In this document: positions 1 through 7,089 of the stretch, in pieces
How the letters are laid out: each line of letters opens with the position of its first letter
Position numbering within the stretch: position 1 is the first letter of the stretch
Source of the DNA: Vibrio ruber DSM 16370
GTDB taxonomy: Bacteria; Pseudomonadota; Gammaproteobacteria; Enterobacterales; Vibrionaceae
Reading direction: 5' to 3'
Length of the DNA: 64,000 bases
Assembly (NCBI RefSeq): GCF_900163965.1
Contig: NZ_FULE01000013.1
Coordinates: 1-64,000, forward strand
Program-made: the position numbers and the translations under genes
The notes under the pieces: model-generated
What the model was told of the DNA's origin: nothing
Database searches by the model: none
Seen by the model: only the letters and a program-made list of their open reading frames with translations

Positions 1-158
1 TTTTCTTGCTTGAGCTGCCTTACCCACTTATCCATTGTCGATTTACCAACACCCATGGCTTTTGCAGCTTCAACAACGGTGTAGTTTTGATCGAGAACAA
101 GTTGCGCTGCTTCGAGTTTGAATTCCGCACTGAAAGTGCGTCTGGTACGCTTGGTCAT
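1..158 (-). CDS. IS3-family transposase OrfA, N-terminal part
   Basis: Fifty-two codons of an IS3-type OrfA are visible before the window ends. The protein starts [20 protein letters not shown] and continues into a helix-turn-helix ending [14 protein letters not shown], the usual HTH_Tnp_1 arrangement that binds the terminal repeats. The ATG at 156-158 is about 73 bp inside the presumed IS end, a normal distance. The gene is cut by the window edge and is not itself broken in the part seen. It is transcribed away from the HEPN gene at 243. Confidence 0.85.
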   Translation of the reverse strand, partial: MTKRTRRTFSAEFKLEAAQLVLDQNYTVVEAAKAMGVGKSTMDKWVRQLKQE

Positions 159-231
159 AGTTTCACCTGTCATGCTATGAGGTGTATTTTAACACCTCTA
201 ATCAGGTGGCCAAATTCACCGTACCACTACA
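1..231 (-). mobile_element. IS3-family insertion sequence, left end (partial)
   Basis: The window opens inside an IS element read on the minus strand. The presumed terminal inverted repeat starts at 231 (minus strand TGTAGTGGTACGG...) with the TG terminus typical of IS3 elements, followed by a short leader and the start of orfA at 158. Only this end is visible; orfB and the other inverted repeat lie outside the window. The boundary at 231 is inferred from the TG terminus and from the change in coding content; the 3-4 bp target duplication cannot be checked without the other end. Confidence 0.75.
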
Positions 232-242
232 TTCAAAGCGCA

Positions 243-1139
243 ATGGAATTGCTTGGGCATTCAATTTCACACTACAACGGAAAGAAGGAGCTTGACCGAA
301 AGCTTCTCATACTACATCTGGCTAATGCTGTTGAGCTCATTCTTAAAGACTTGGTACTTGACGCAGGTCAGTCTATATATAAGAACGCCAAAGAGACAAT
401 AACAATTCAAGGATGCTTAAGTGCTTTAAATGAAGCTAATGTAGGGCTTCCATTCTTAAATAAAATTGAGCTTTTAATCGATGAGCGTAATGCACTTCAA
501 CACAGGTTTGGATCACCCAATGAACTTACAAGCATTTTCTATATGAATATTGCCCAGAGTTTTTTTCAAGAGGTTCTAAAAAAGCACTATGGCCAAGATT
601 ATGATGAGGTTGTGAGTCAATTTGTTGATGAGCAAGACTTAGTTGCGTTCAAATTGGGTGAACCTACCAATGATCAAGAATTAGACAGATTAGTGGAGCT
701 CGCCAAAATTCACCCATTAGGAGCTCTTCTATCTGCATGGTCATATCTAGAAAAAACTACGGAAAAATTCACTAACGATGCCGGCATGAATTTTCGGAGG
801 AGGCGCCCATTTATTATGGAGTTAACACGCGGGAGCCTAGAACAGTTCGGCGTTGATATTCCTCAAGAGTTGATGGAAAAAATCGATGTTATGCGCCAAG
901 TTAGGAATATGTCTGCACATGGTCGTATGGAGCCAACCCAAGAGCAGGTTCAAGAAACAATTACAACTATTGAAAACCTTGAAAAGCACCTTTATTCCTT
1001 AGATTTAGCTGAAATACAAAAACGAGCTCAAGTTGAAATAGAAAAAGAAGAAGCTGCGCGAATGAAACGAAGAGAAGAGATGCGCGAGTATCAAGAAAGA
1101 ATGGAAGCCCAGAAAAAACTAGAGCTAGATAATGACTAA
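243..1139 (+). CDS. Protein with two HEPN-type RNase motifs, possibly 5'-truncated by the IS
   Basis: A 298-residue protein of no family I can name with certainty. It contains two R-N-x3-H motifs, RNALQH at residues 82-87 and RNMSAH at 221-226, each in a helical setting typical of HEPN domains, so it looks like two HEPN units in tandem. HEPN R-x4-6-H motifs usually mark metal-independent RNases of toxin, defence or RNA-processing systems. The C-terminus (about 255-295) is a highly charged helix rich in Glu, Arg and Lys, probably coiled coil. The ATG at 243 lies only 11 bp past the IS end and the frame stays open upstream, with residues IQSA just before it reading like a continuation of the first helix. 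The native start may therefore have been removed by the insertion. Function is inference from motifs only. Confidence 0.6.
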   Translation: MELLGHSISHYNGKKELDRKLLILHLANAVELILKDLVLDAGQSIYKNAKETITIQGCLSALNEANVGLPFLNKIELLIDERNALQHRFGSPNELTSIFYMNIAQSFFQEVLKKHYGQDYDEVVSQFVDEQDLVAFKLGEPTNDQELDRLVELAKIHPLGALLSAWSYLEKTTEKFTNDAGMNFRRRRPFIMELTRGSLEQFGVDIPQELMEKIDVMRQVRNMSAHGRMEPTQEQVQETITTIENLEKHLYSLDLAEIQKRAQVEIEKEEAARMKRREEMREYQERMEAQKKLELDND

Positions 1140-1206
1140 CAAGGCTATTAACTACGCGCCTGCGGCACCGGACGCTCGTACCTCGTGCTAGTTATTGCAG
1201 CATTAT
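1137..1206 (+). repeat. Imperfect palindrome resembling a degenerate integron attC site
   Basis: Directly at the stop codon of the HEPN gene the sequence reads TAACAAGGCTATTAACTA and about 40 bp later TAGTTATTGCAGCATTATA, which is roughly its reverse complement (ATTAACTA against AATAACTA, AAGGCT against AATGCT) around a GC-rich centre. A TAACAAGGC start at a stop codon and an imperfect-palindrome layout are features of attC recombination sites. The expected 3' core GTTRRRY is not intact, so this is at best a decayed site. No integrase is in the window. Confidence 0.25.
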
Positions 1207-1241
1207 ATCCCCCAATAACCCCAACACCCCATAATCGAAAA

Positions 1242-1668
1242 ATGATAAGAAAATACAACGAAGAAGACTTAGATTCAGTGCTGGATATCTGGCTGAAAGC
1301 ATCAGTGAAAGCCCACGATTTTGTTTCAGCAGAGTTCTGGGAATCTCAAATCGAGAACATGCGCAATATTTATATTCCAGCCTCAGAGGTCTGCGTTTTC
1401 GAAACCGAGTCTCAAGTGGTCGGGTTTTACGCATTGTACGAAAATACCCTTGCTGCTCTATTTGTCGTACCTGAACTTCAGGGAAAGGGGTATCGGTAAG
1501 CAACTGTTAAATCATGCTAAAATGCAGAGAGCCCGGTTAAGTCTGTCCGTGTACCAAGAAAATCAGGCCAGCTATCAGTTCTATGTATCGCAAGGTTTTC
1601 ATGTGGTGAGTGAACAACGCGATGAACATACGGGACATCCCGAATACACCATGCGTTCGGCCACATAA
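1242..1668 (+). pseudogene. GNAT acetyltransferase (YiaC/YjaB-like), frameshifted
   Basis: Two frames together give one GNAT-fold N-acetyltransferase of about 141 residues. The first frame starts MIRKYNEEDLDSVLDIW at 1242 and runs to the acetyl-CoA loop VVPELQGKG. The second continues IGKQLLNHAK...YQENQASYQFYVSQGF to the end at 1668. The change occurs at GGGG (1487-1490); removing one G restores Q-G-K-G-I-G-K-Q, the Q/R-x-x-G-x-G/A acetyl-CoA motif. The layout is closest to the small lysine acetyltransferases of the YiaC/YjaB type. Either the gene is inactivated or the extra G is a homopolymer base-call error. Vibrio integron cassettes often carry such genes, but that origin is not shown here. 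Confidence 0.8.
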
Positions 1669-1847
1669 GCATCATTGTGTGTGATGCCTCGAAGCTGAAA
1701 CTTGAGACAATCATCGGGGGACAGAAATAAAAAAGAACCGCGTCGCATTTTATCTTCCCACAATGCTAAAACTATGATAAACAGTGTTTTTTGCTGGATG
1801 CTTCTTTTATGCTAGAGCCATGTTATCCACCAAAGCGAAGCACGATT

Positions 1848-2732
1848 ATGAAAACCTCCCTCGACCACCTGCCTGAATTCAAACAGCAAGAGCTTGCCAC
1901 GATCTCGACCATTCTGCGCGATACGCTGGAAGACTATCTTGAGGGCAAAACGGGGAGTAAAAGTGAATTTCGTATCCTGAAAATTATTCTGTTCGGCAGC
2001 CACGCTAAAGGCAATTGGGTCAGCGATCCGGTCAATGGTTACATCAGTGATTACGATATTCTGGTGATCGTCAATAAAGCTGCCTTGGTGGAAAATTATG
2101 TGGTCTGGCAGCGTGCTGAAGAGCAAATTGATCGCAAAGTGAAATCCGCGCCGTTGGGTTTGATTGTTCACGATTTGCAGGAAGTAAATGAACGATTGCA
2201 GCAGGGGCATTATTTCTTTAAGGATATCCGTGAAGAGGGGATTGAACTGTTTGCCGCAACACCGAAACCGCTGATTGAGCCGGGGGATTTGACGGAGGAA
2301 GAATTGCGGGAAATTGCCCGAAAGCATTATGAACAGTGGTTAAAAGCGGGTAGTGATTATGTAAAAACATACCATTACCATCAATCAGAAGAAGATATGA
2401 TTAATCTTGCGGCTTTCGATTTACATCAAGCCACAGAAAGATTCTTCGCCTGCGTATTACTCACATGCACCAACTACTTACCCAAATCCCACAATATCGA
2501 AAAGCTGAGTAAACTGTGCGCGCAAATCGAGCCTGAGTTTAAAACGATTTTCCCGCTCGACAATAAATTCCACCGTCGCAGCTTCCGCCGTTTGCAACGC
2601 GCCTATATCGAAGCCCGTTATTCCGAACATTATGAAATTACCGCAGAGGAGCTGGCTTATCTCGAAGGGAGAGTGTTGCAGTTAAAAGCAGTGGTTGAAC
2701 GGGTCTGTTTAGCGCGGATAGATTCTGCTTAA
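1848..2732 (+). CDS. Nucleotidyltransferase (MNT)-HEPN fusion protein
   Basis: A 294-residue two-domain protein. Residues 40-110 form a minimal nucleotidyltransferase: LFGSHAKG (G50-S51 of the GS motif) is followed by DYDILV with D68 and D70 as the metal-binding acidic pair. Residues about 155-290 form a HEPN helical domain (DLHQATERFFACVLL, SHNIEKL, then R-rich RAYIEARYSEHY). MNT and HEPN are usually separate genes forming an antitoxin/toxin-like pair in which the MNT AMPylates the HEPN protein; here they are fused in one chain, an arrangement known in a COG1708/COG2250-type family. An ATG exists 57 bp upstream in frame, but the conserved part begins near 1848; the ribosome binding site is weak for either. 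The gene stands alone. Its role in this host is unknown. Confidence 0.75.
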   Translation: MKTSLDHLPEFKQQELATISTILRDTLEDYLEGKTGSKSEFRILKIILFGSHAKGNWVSDPVNGYISDYDILVIVNKAALVENYVVWQRAEEQIDRKVKSAPLGLIVHDLQEVNERLQQGHYFFKDIREEGIELFAATPKPLIEPGDLTEEELREIARKHYEQWLKAGSDYVKTYHYHQSEEDMINLAAFDLHQATERFFACVLLTCTNYLPKSHNIEKLSKLCAQIEPEFKTIFPLDNKFHRRSFRRLQRAYIEARYSEHYEITAEELAYLEGRVLQLKAVVERVCLARIDSA

Positions 2733-3091
2733 CCATTCTTCCTTGAATGATTTTCTTGGTTGAGTGGTTGATTTGAATAGAGTGAAATCTTTTTAAAAGC
2801 CAACTTGATCGATGATCTCAGGGGGAAAATTCAAGGATGAATTTTCAGGATTGCTTGAGCAGGATGCGAATCAATCCGACCCTGATTCAGTGCGCTGAAC
2901 TCAAACCCTAGGCATTTTTGGGTACTTTTTCGGCCTTGAAAAAGTATCTGGGGCGCAGTCGGAGACGCTAACGAAACCGAGGAAAGTGATTGCGTCCCAA
3001 ACTCAGCATCACAATTTTACTTTCCTACAGCCTATGGCTTCCAAATTTATCGTATAAACTGGATATCAACCGACGTACAGGGAAAAAGAAG
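2733..3091. other. Non-coding stretch with two strong inverted repeats
   Basis: No gene is credible here. Two hairpin-forming palindromes are visible: GAAAATTCA-AGGA-TGAATTTTC at 2825-2846 and TACTTTTTC-GGCCTT-GAAAAAGTA at 2923-2946. The second is embedded in a GC-richer block (about 2880-2995) unlike its AT-rich neighbours. Neither is followed by a clean T-tract, so they are not obvious terminators. The block could be part of a dispersed intergenic repeat; that needs a genome-wide comparison. Confidence 0.5.
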
Positions 3092-3500
3092 ATGAAAGTG
3101 TATCAGGGAAGTTGTTTATGTGGTCAGGTGACTTATGAGGTTCGTGGGCTGAGTAAGGACGGCGCACACTGCCACTGCTCGATGTGTCGTAAATTTCACG
3201 GCGCAGCATTCGGAACACTGTTTACTGCCGAACATGTACAGTGGACATCAGGACAGTCACTGGTGAAAGAATATGTTGCTCCGAACGGCACCATCCGGAC
3301 TTTTTGTCGTGAGTGCGGGTCGAGTCTGGGATTCCGGGGGGAAGGACGTCCCTCAGAGCCGGATGGAAGTTGCTATCGCGACATTGGATGATGATATTGA
3401 AGCCACACCGGATGCGCACATTTATACCCGATATAAATCAAACTGGTATGTCATTGACGATCATTTGCCCCGGTTCGATGAAGGAAGAGAGGGGGAGTGA
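3092..3500 (+). pseudogene. GFA-family (glutathione-dependent formaldehyde-activating-like) protein, frameshifted
   Basis: The start MKVYQGSCLCGQVTYEV followed by CHCSMCRKFHGAAF and FCRECGSSL gives the zinc-binding cysteine pattern of the GFA / CENP-V fold (C-x-C, C-x-C-x2-C, C-x2-C). After GSSLGFRG the frame fails; the remaining family C-terminus, MEVAIATLDDD...PDAHIYTRYKSNWYVIDDHLPRFDEG, lies in the next frame. The switch point is a run of six G (3336-3341); dropping one G joins them as GFRGKDVPQSRMEVA. As annotated the frame would end early at 3391. This is the same kind of lesion as in the acetyltransferase 1.8 kb away. The enzyme role of most GFA proteins is not established, so no substrate is proposed. 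Confidence 0.8.
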
Positions 3501-3584
3501 GGCTTTTTTCAGCAGAATATTGAAAACAGATTCTTAGCAATATACTGTACATAATTACAGTAAATAGCGATGAGATAAGAATTA

Positions 3585-3935
3585 ATGAAAGAATCTGTTT
3601 CTTTATCTGCGCAGCGAGTGTGGCAGGATACACCTTATCGGAGGATTCGTTATGCGTGGTTGCACCAGTCAGAACCCGGCCCGAATATAGCATTACTTCA
3701 GCTGGAACAAGGCGCTTGTCTTCCGCGACATTTTCACCCGGGCTGGGAGCAAATCGATGTGATTTCTGGTCACATCGAAGTGAACGGGTGTCACCTGTTT
3801 GCAAACGATCATATATACATCGGAAAAGAGCAGGCACATGAAGTGATTGCCCGCGAAGCGTCACTCTATCATACCGTTTCTGAGGTTCAGGGCGTGACGA
3901 TTTGTGATACGTCACCTGCCTCGCTGAACAACTAA
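3585..3935 (+). CDS. Small cupin-domain protein
   Basis: A 116-residue single-domain cupin. Residues about 40-100 form the beta-barrel, with the metal-binding motif seen as LPRHFHPGWEQIDVISGHIEV (H53, H55, E59 pattern) and the second motif around HEVIAREASLYHTV. Such single cupins bind a metal and act as small-molecule sensors or modifying enzymes; no substrate can be read from the sequence. It resembles the ChrR-type anti-sigma cupin half, but no sigma factor is adjacent. Its stop overlaps by 4 bp the stop of the convergent LysE gene. Confidence 0.7.
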   Translation: MKESVSLSAQRVWQDTPYRRIRYAWLHQSEPGPNIALLQLEQGACLPRHFHPGWEQIDVISGHIEVNGCHLFANDHIYIGKEQAHEVIAREASLYHTVSEVQGVTICDTSPASLNN

Positions 3936-4546
3936 CGTTCCATCGTGGCCAGTTTTATTCCCATTAATACAAACAGTCCGGCGAAGCTTTTTTGGATCCG
4001 ACGGACAATTTTGGGTGACTGGATGATGGCATGACGGATTTTATTGGCCAGCAGGCCGTAGATGACAAACACGATAAAGGTCATCAGCATGAACACCAGA
4101 CTCAGGATCAACATGTGCAGTATCGGAGCCGTCTGTTGCGCGGGGACAAACTGAGGTAAGAAAGCGAGGAAAAAGATCGACAGTTTCGGGTTGAGTAAAT
4201 TAATCAATACGGCTTTGGATGCAATAGCAAGATAACCCGTTTGAGATGTGTTCTCATTCTGAAGTGTCAGTGCTCCGGCGTCTTTCCACATCCCCCAAGC
4301 CAGATAAGCCAGATAGATCACGCCGGCATATTTCAATAGCTGAAACAGGACTGCGCTGGTATGTAAAATGGCCGCCAGCCCGAAAACGCTGGCAACCAGA
4401 TGCGGAATAATACCGGCAGTACAGCCGAGCGCCGCATAGAGGCTGGCTTTGGCACCGCGAGTCAGGCCAATCGATACGGTATATAACACCCCCGTCCCGG
4501 GAAGCAGAACAACAATCAGTGAAGTCAGAAGAAATTCAATTGGCAT
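3932..4546 (-). CDS. LysE/RhtB-family amino-acid exporter
   Basis: An inner-membrane protein of 204 residues with about six hydrophobic segments, the normal size for LysE/RhtB exporters. The N-terminus MPIEFLLTSLIVVLLPGTGVLYTV carries the family PGP-like loop (here PGTG) and the middle has KAVLINLLNPKLSIFFLAFLPQFV, the conserved NPK signature. The family exports amino acids or homoserine lactones by proton antiport; substrate is unknown. The start at 4546 was chosen over an upstream ATG because it follows AAGGA at 7 bp and matches the family N-terminus. Confidence 0.85.
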   Translation of the reverse strand: MPIEFLLTSLIVVLLPGTGVLYTVSIGLTRGAKASLYAALGCTAGIIPHLVASVFGLAAILHTSAVLFQLLKYAGVIYLAYLAWGMWKDAGALTLQNENTSQTGYLAIASKAVLINLLNPKLSIFFLAFLPQFVPAQQTAPILHMLILSLVFMLMTFIVFVIYGLLANKIRHAIIQSPKIVRRIQKSFAGLFVLMGIKLATMER

Positions 4547-4795
4547 AAACAATCCTTGTGCTGAGCCAGCATGTTTTGAAAACAATCGGATATATCATAT
4601 CGGAGTGGTGAAGTATTGACCATCATTGTTTGGTTTGGGTCGTTATCGTTCCATCGATGCCATCCAGTCACAGTGATCGTATTGAGGTATAGATATCAGC
4701 AGATATGGGATCCTCGTGTTGTTGTCCCATGAGGCCGGAACGTCTCGGCATCATGGGAATGTTCATACATCGAAAAGGCGGCGAGTGGATACGAT

Positions 4796-5743
4796 TTATT
4801 TGCTGTTCAGCGCGTTAGTATACTCTACGGGTAACCAGCGATATCCGCGTTGTGCTTTTACGACATGCCCGAAGCCCGGGAAGGAGATATGCGCAGCCGC
4901 GACGAGATCGCCTTCTTTGACCACTTGTTGCAAGACTTTCTTCCGTGTTTCAACGGCTTTTTGCTGATTGACGTCAAAGTGAATTGCGACTGAAGGTGAG
5001 GGGAGTTGGATGGTTTTGATATGGATAATATCGCCCCACAACACCAGATTTTTCCCTGCGCTGGACACTTTGTAAATCACGCTGCCCGGTGTGTGTCCCG
5101 GTGCCGGAATCGCTTGTATGCCCGGAAATAATGCTACCGGTGCCTGAAACGTGGTTAATTTACCGGCATCTTTGACCGGGCCGACCGTCTTTTGGGTGTC
5201 GGCAAATGTATGGCGCTGGTCTGCCTCAACATGGCTGATGTTTTTCTCGTTCAGCCAAAAGTCAGCATCATGCTGATCGACATACACGGTGGCGTTAGGA
5301 AATGCCAAATGTCCGTTTCTGCTGACGCCACCGGAATGATCGGCATGGATGTGGGTCAGTAATACCGCGTCGATGCTCTCTGCCGGATATCCGGCGGCGG
5401 CAAGATTACTGAGCAGGTGTCCGCCCAAGTCGCCAAATAGATCGCCAGCTCCGGCATCGACTAAAATCTGTTGTTTACCATCATCAATCACAAATGTATT
5501 GATTGATGTTTCTACCGGTGATTGCAGATAGGCGGATTGGAGTGCCTGATGAATCGATTTTTTGCTGGTATGGGTCAGGATTTTATCGAACGGTACATTG
5601 ACCGTCCCGTCTGAAACTGCCGTCACAAGTAGTTTACCGAGTTTAATCCGATAGTAGCCCGGCGCTTGCTGTGCATCGAGATAGGTGGATGCATTGGCGA
5701 AACTCGCTACCAACATAAAAGATATGATCCAAAATTTTTTCAT
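4796..5743 (-). CDS. Periplasmic metallo-beta-lactamase-fold hydrolase
   Basis: A 315-residue secreted protein. Residues 1-18 are a signal peptide (MKKFWIISFMLVASFANA), then the MBL fold with the zinc motif H131-x-H133-x-D135-H136 (LTHIHADHSGG), a later PAPGHTPGS histidine and GDIIH. It looks like the quinolinate / lactonase-like branch (COG0491) rather than a beta-lactamase; the substrate cannot be told. The start at 5743 has GAGGAAA just upstream. It is divergent from the LysR gene at 5823 with a 79-bp shared promoter region, so that LysR protein is the likely regulator. Confidence 0.85.
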   Translation of the reverse strand: MKKFWIISFMLVASFANASTYLDAQQAPGYYRIKLGKLLVTAVSDGTVNVPFDKILTHTSKKSIHQALQSAYLQSPVETSINTFVIDDGKQQILVDAGAGDLFGDLGGHLLSNLAAAGYPAESIDAVLLTHIHADHSGGVSRNGHLAFPNATVYVDQHDADFWLNEKNISHVEADQRHTFADTQKTVGPVKDAGKLTTFQAPVALFPGIQAIPAPGHTPGSVIYKVSSAGKNLVLWGDIIHIKTIQLPSPSVAIHFDVNQQKAVETRKKVLQQVVKEGDLVAAAHISFPGFGHVVKAQRGYRWLPVEYTNALNSK

Positions 5744-5822
5744 GGTTTCCTCTGATGAGATTGATCGATTGAGTTTCTGGAGTATATTCATACTCTGTTT
5801 ATTAATTAAATTGATTATCTTG

Positions 5823-6758
5823 ATGAACCATATTGTTATTGATGATATTAGACGGGTGGACTTAAATTTGCTGGTGGTGTTATTGGCTTTGTATCATGAG
5901 CAAAGTGTCACCAAAGCTGCGGAACGCTTGTATCTGGGGCAGCCTGCCGTGAGCGGTGCGCTGAAGCGACTCAGAGAGCTCGTCGGCGATCCCTTGTTCG
6001 TGAGACAAGGCAGCGGGATGATTGCAACCCCCCGTGCTGAAACATTGGTTCAAGCGCTGACACCGTTGATGGCATCACTCCACAGCCATCTGTTTGATGT
6101 GCCGGTTTTCTCCCCCCAAACCAGTGTAAAAACCTTTCGGATTGGCATGAGTGAATGGGTTGAGCAGTGGGTGATGCCAAAGTTTTTACAGCAGACATAT
6201 CAAGATGCACCGGGGGTTTACTTCAAGGTTGTCAATGTCGATCCTTATACGGCGCGTGATGCGGTAGAAGAAGGGATTGTTGATGTGGCCATCTCGCTGG
6301 ATACCATATCGACGCAGGAAACTGAGAGTGTGCAGGTCAGGAATATGGGCTATAAAACCGTTTGGTCACAAGCGCAAATGTCACTCTCAAACCCGATCAC
6401 TTTGGATGAGTTTCTGAGCAAAGAGCATCTTTTGGTCTCTTACCGCAATGCATCAAGCAGTCAGCTTGACCAGTATCTGGCACAACAAGGCAAGTCACGC
6501 CGGATTCGTTATGTTTCGCCTAATTTCTCTTCCTATCCGCTGCTTTTAAATCAGCAGCCATTCTTAGCAACGGTGCCACATGGGCTCGCTGTCATTTGGC
6601 AACAGAATTACAATCTGACGGTAAGTGATGTGCCGGTGGATTACGAGGACATTAAGCTTTGTTTGTTGTGGCATAAAAGACAGACTCAGGATCCGGCGCT
6701 GAGCTGGCTTTTAGCACATTTGCAGCAAGCCATGAATGATGGATTAGGGCACCCATAG
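5823..6758 (+). CDS. LysR-family transcriptional regulator
   Basis: A 311-residue LysR-type regulator. The N-terminal winged helix-turn-helix (about 9-68: VDLNLLVVLLALYHEQSVTK ... QPAVSGALKRLR ... PLFVRQGSGMIATPRA) is of the NodD/LinR-like branch, followed by the periplasmic-binding-type effector domain. Longer in-frame starts exist inside the divergent hydrolase gene, but ATG 5823 gives the usual family N-terminus. It sits back-to-back with the secreted MBL hydrolase (4796-5743), the classical arrangement for a LysR protein and its target. Confidence 0.88.
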   Translation: MNHIVIDDIRRVDLNLLVVLLALYHEQSVTKAAERLYLGQPAVSGALKRLRELVGDPLFVRQGSGMIATPRAETLVQALTPLMASLHSHLFDVPVFSPQTSVKTFRIGMSEWVEQWVMPKFLQQTYQDAPGVYFKVVNVDPYTARDAVEEGIVDVAISLDTISTQETESVQVRNMGYKTVWSQAQMSLSNPITLDEFLSKEHLLVSYRNASSSQLDQYLAQQGKSRRIRYVSPNFSSYPLLLNQQPFLATVPHGLAVIWQQNYNLTVSDVPVDYEDIKLCLLWHKRQTQDPALSWLLAHLQQAMNDGLGHP

Positions 6759-6760
6759 AT

Positions 6761-6793
6761 AAAAAAAGCCAATCACAAAGCGTGTGATTGGCT
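6761..6793 (-). terminator. Hairpin with T-tract on the minus strand
   Basis: AGCCAATCACA (6767-6777) pairs with TGTGATTGGCT (6783-6793) around a 5-nt loop. Seven A at 6761-6767 become a T-tract for minus-strand transcripts. It may be a back-up stop for the arabinanase transcript and may also fold in the 3' end of the LysR mRNA. Confidence 0.6.
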
Positions 6794-7030
6794 ATCGATA
6801 TGAACAATTTGGTTCACTAACAACGTCAGTTGGCTAGGTGACCCTCGGCTTAATAAGGGTCATATGTACTAATGCACCATGTGTGCCAACTTTTTAATTG
6901 GTATTTAATTTATTGATTTATTTGTATTTGTTTGAATATTGGTCAGCATTCAATACAGTCATGCTCATATCTTGATTGCAAAATGCAAACGAGTTTCTAT
7001 TTTGCAATGGTGGGGCGTGGTGTTTGATCC

Positions 7031-7065
7031 TAAAAATGAACGGGCCACTCGTTAAAGTGGCCCGT
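7031..7065 (-). terminator. Rho-independent terminator of the GH5-GH43 transcript
   Basis: ACGGGCCACT (7040-7049) pairs with AGTGGCCCGT (7056-7065) around a 6-nt loop; minus-strand reading then gives a T-rich tail (ATTTTTA). It lies 25 bp after the arabinanase stop codon. Confidence 0.75.
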
Positions 7066-7089
7066 ATTGAGAGAACATTCTGGCTTAAC

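Noticed and set aside
6..242. Open frame running from the IS end into the HEPN gene as one long protein
   Set aside because: The first 79 codons are antisense to the transposase OrfA and its leader; only the part from about 243 has HEPN character.
1700..1847. Possible flank of a REP-associated (Y1) transposase, from the GGGGGACAGAAATAA string
   Set aside because: No transposase remnant or REP hairpin pair can be seen; the resemblance rests on memory alone.
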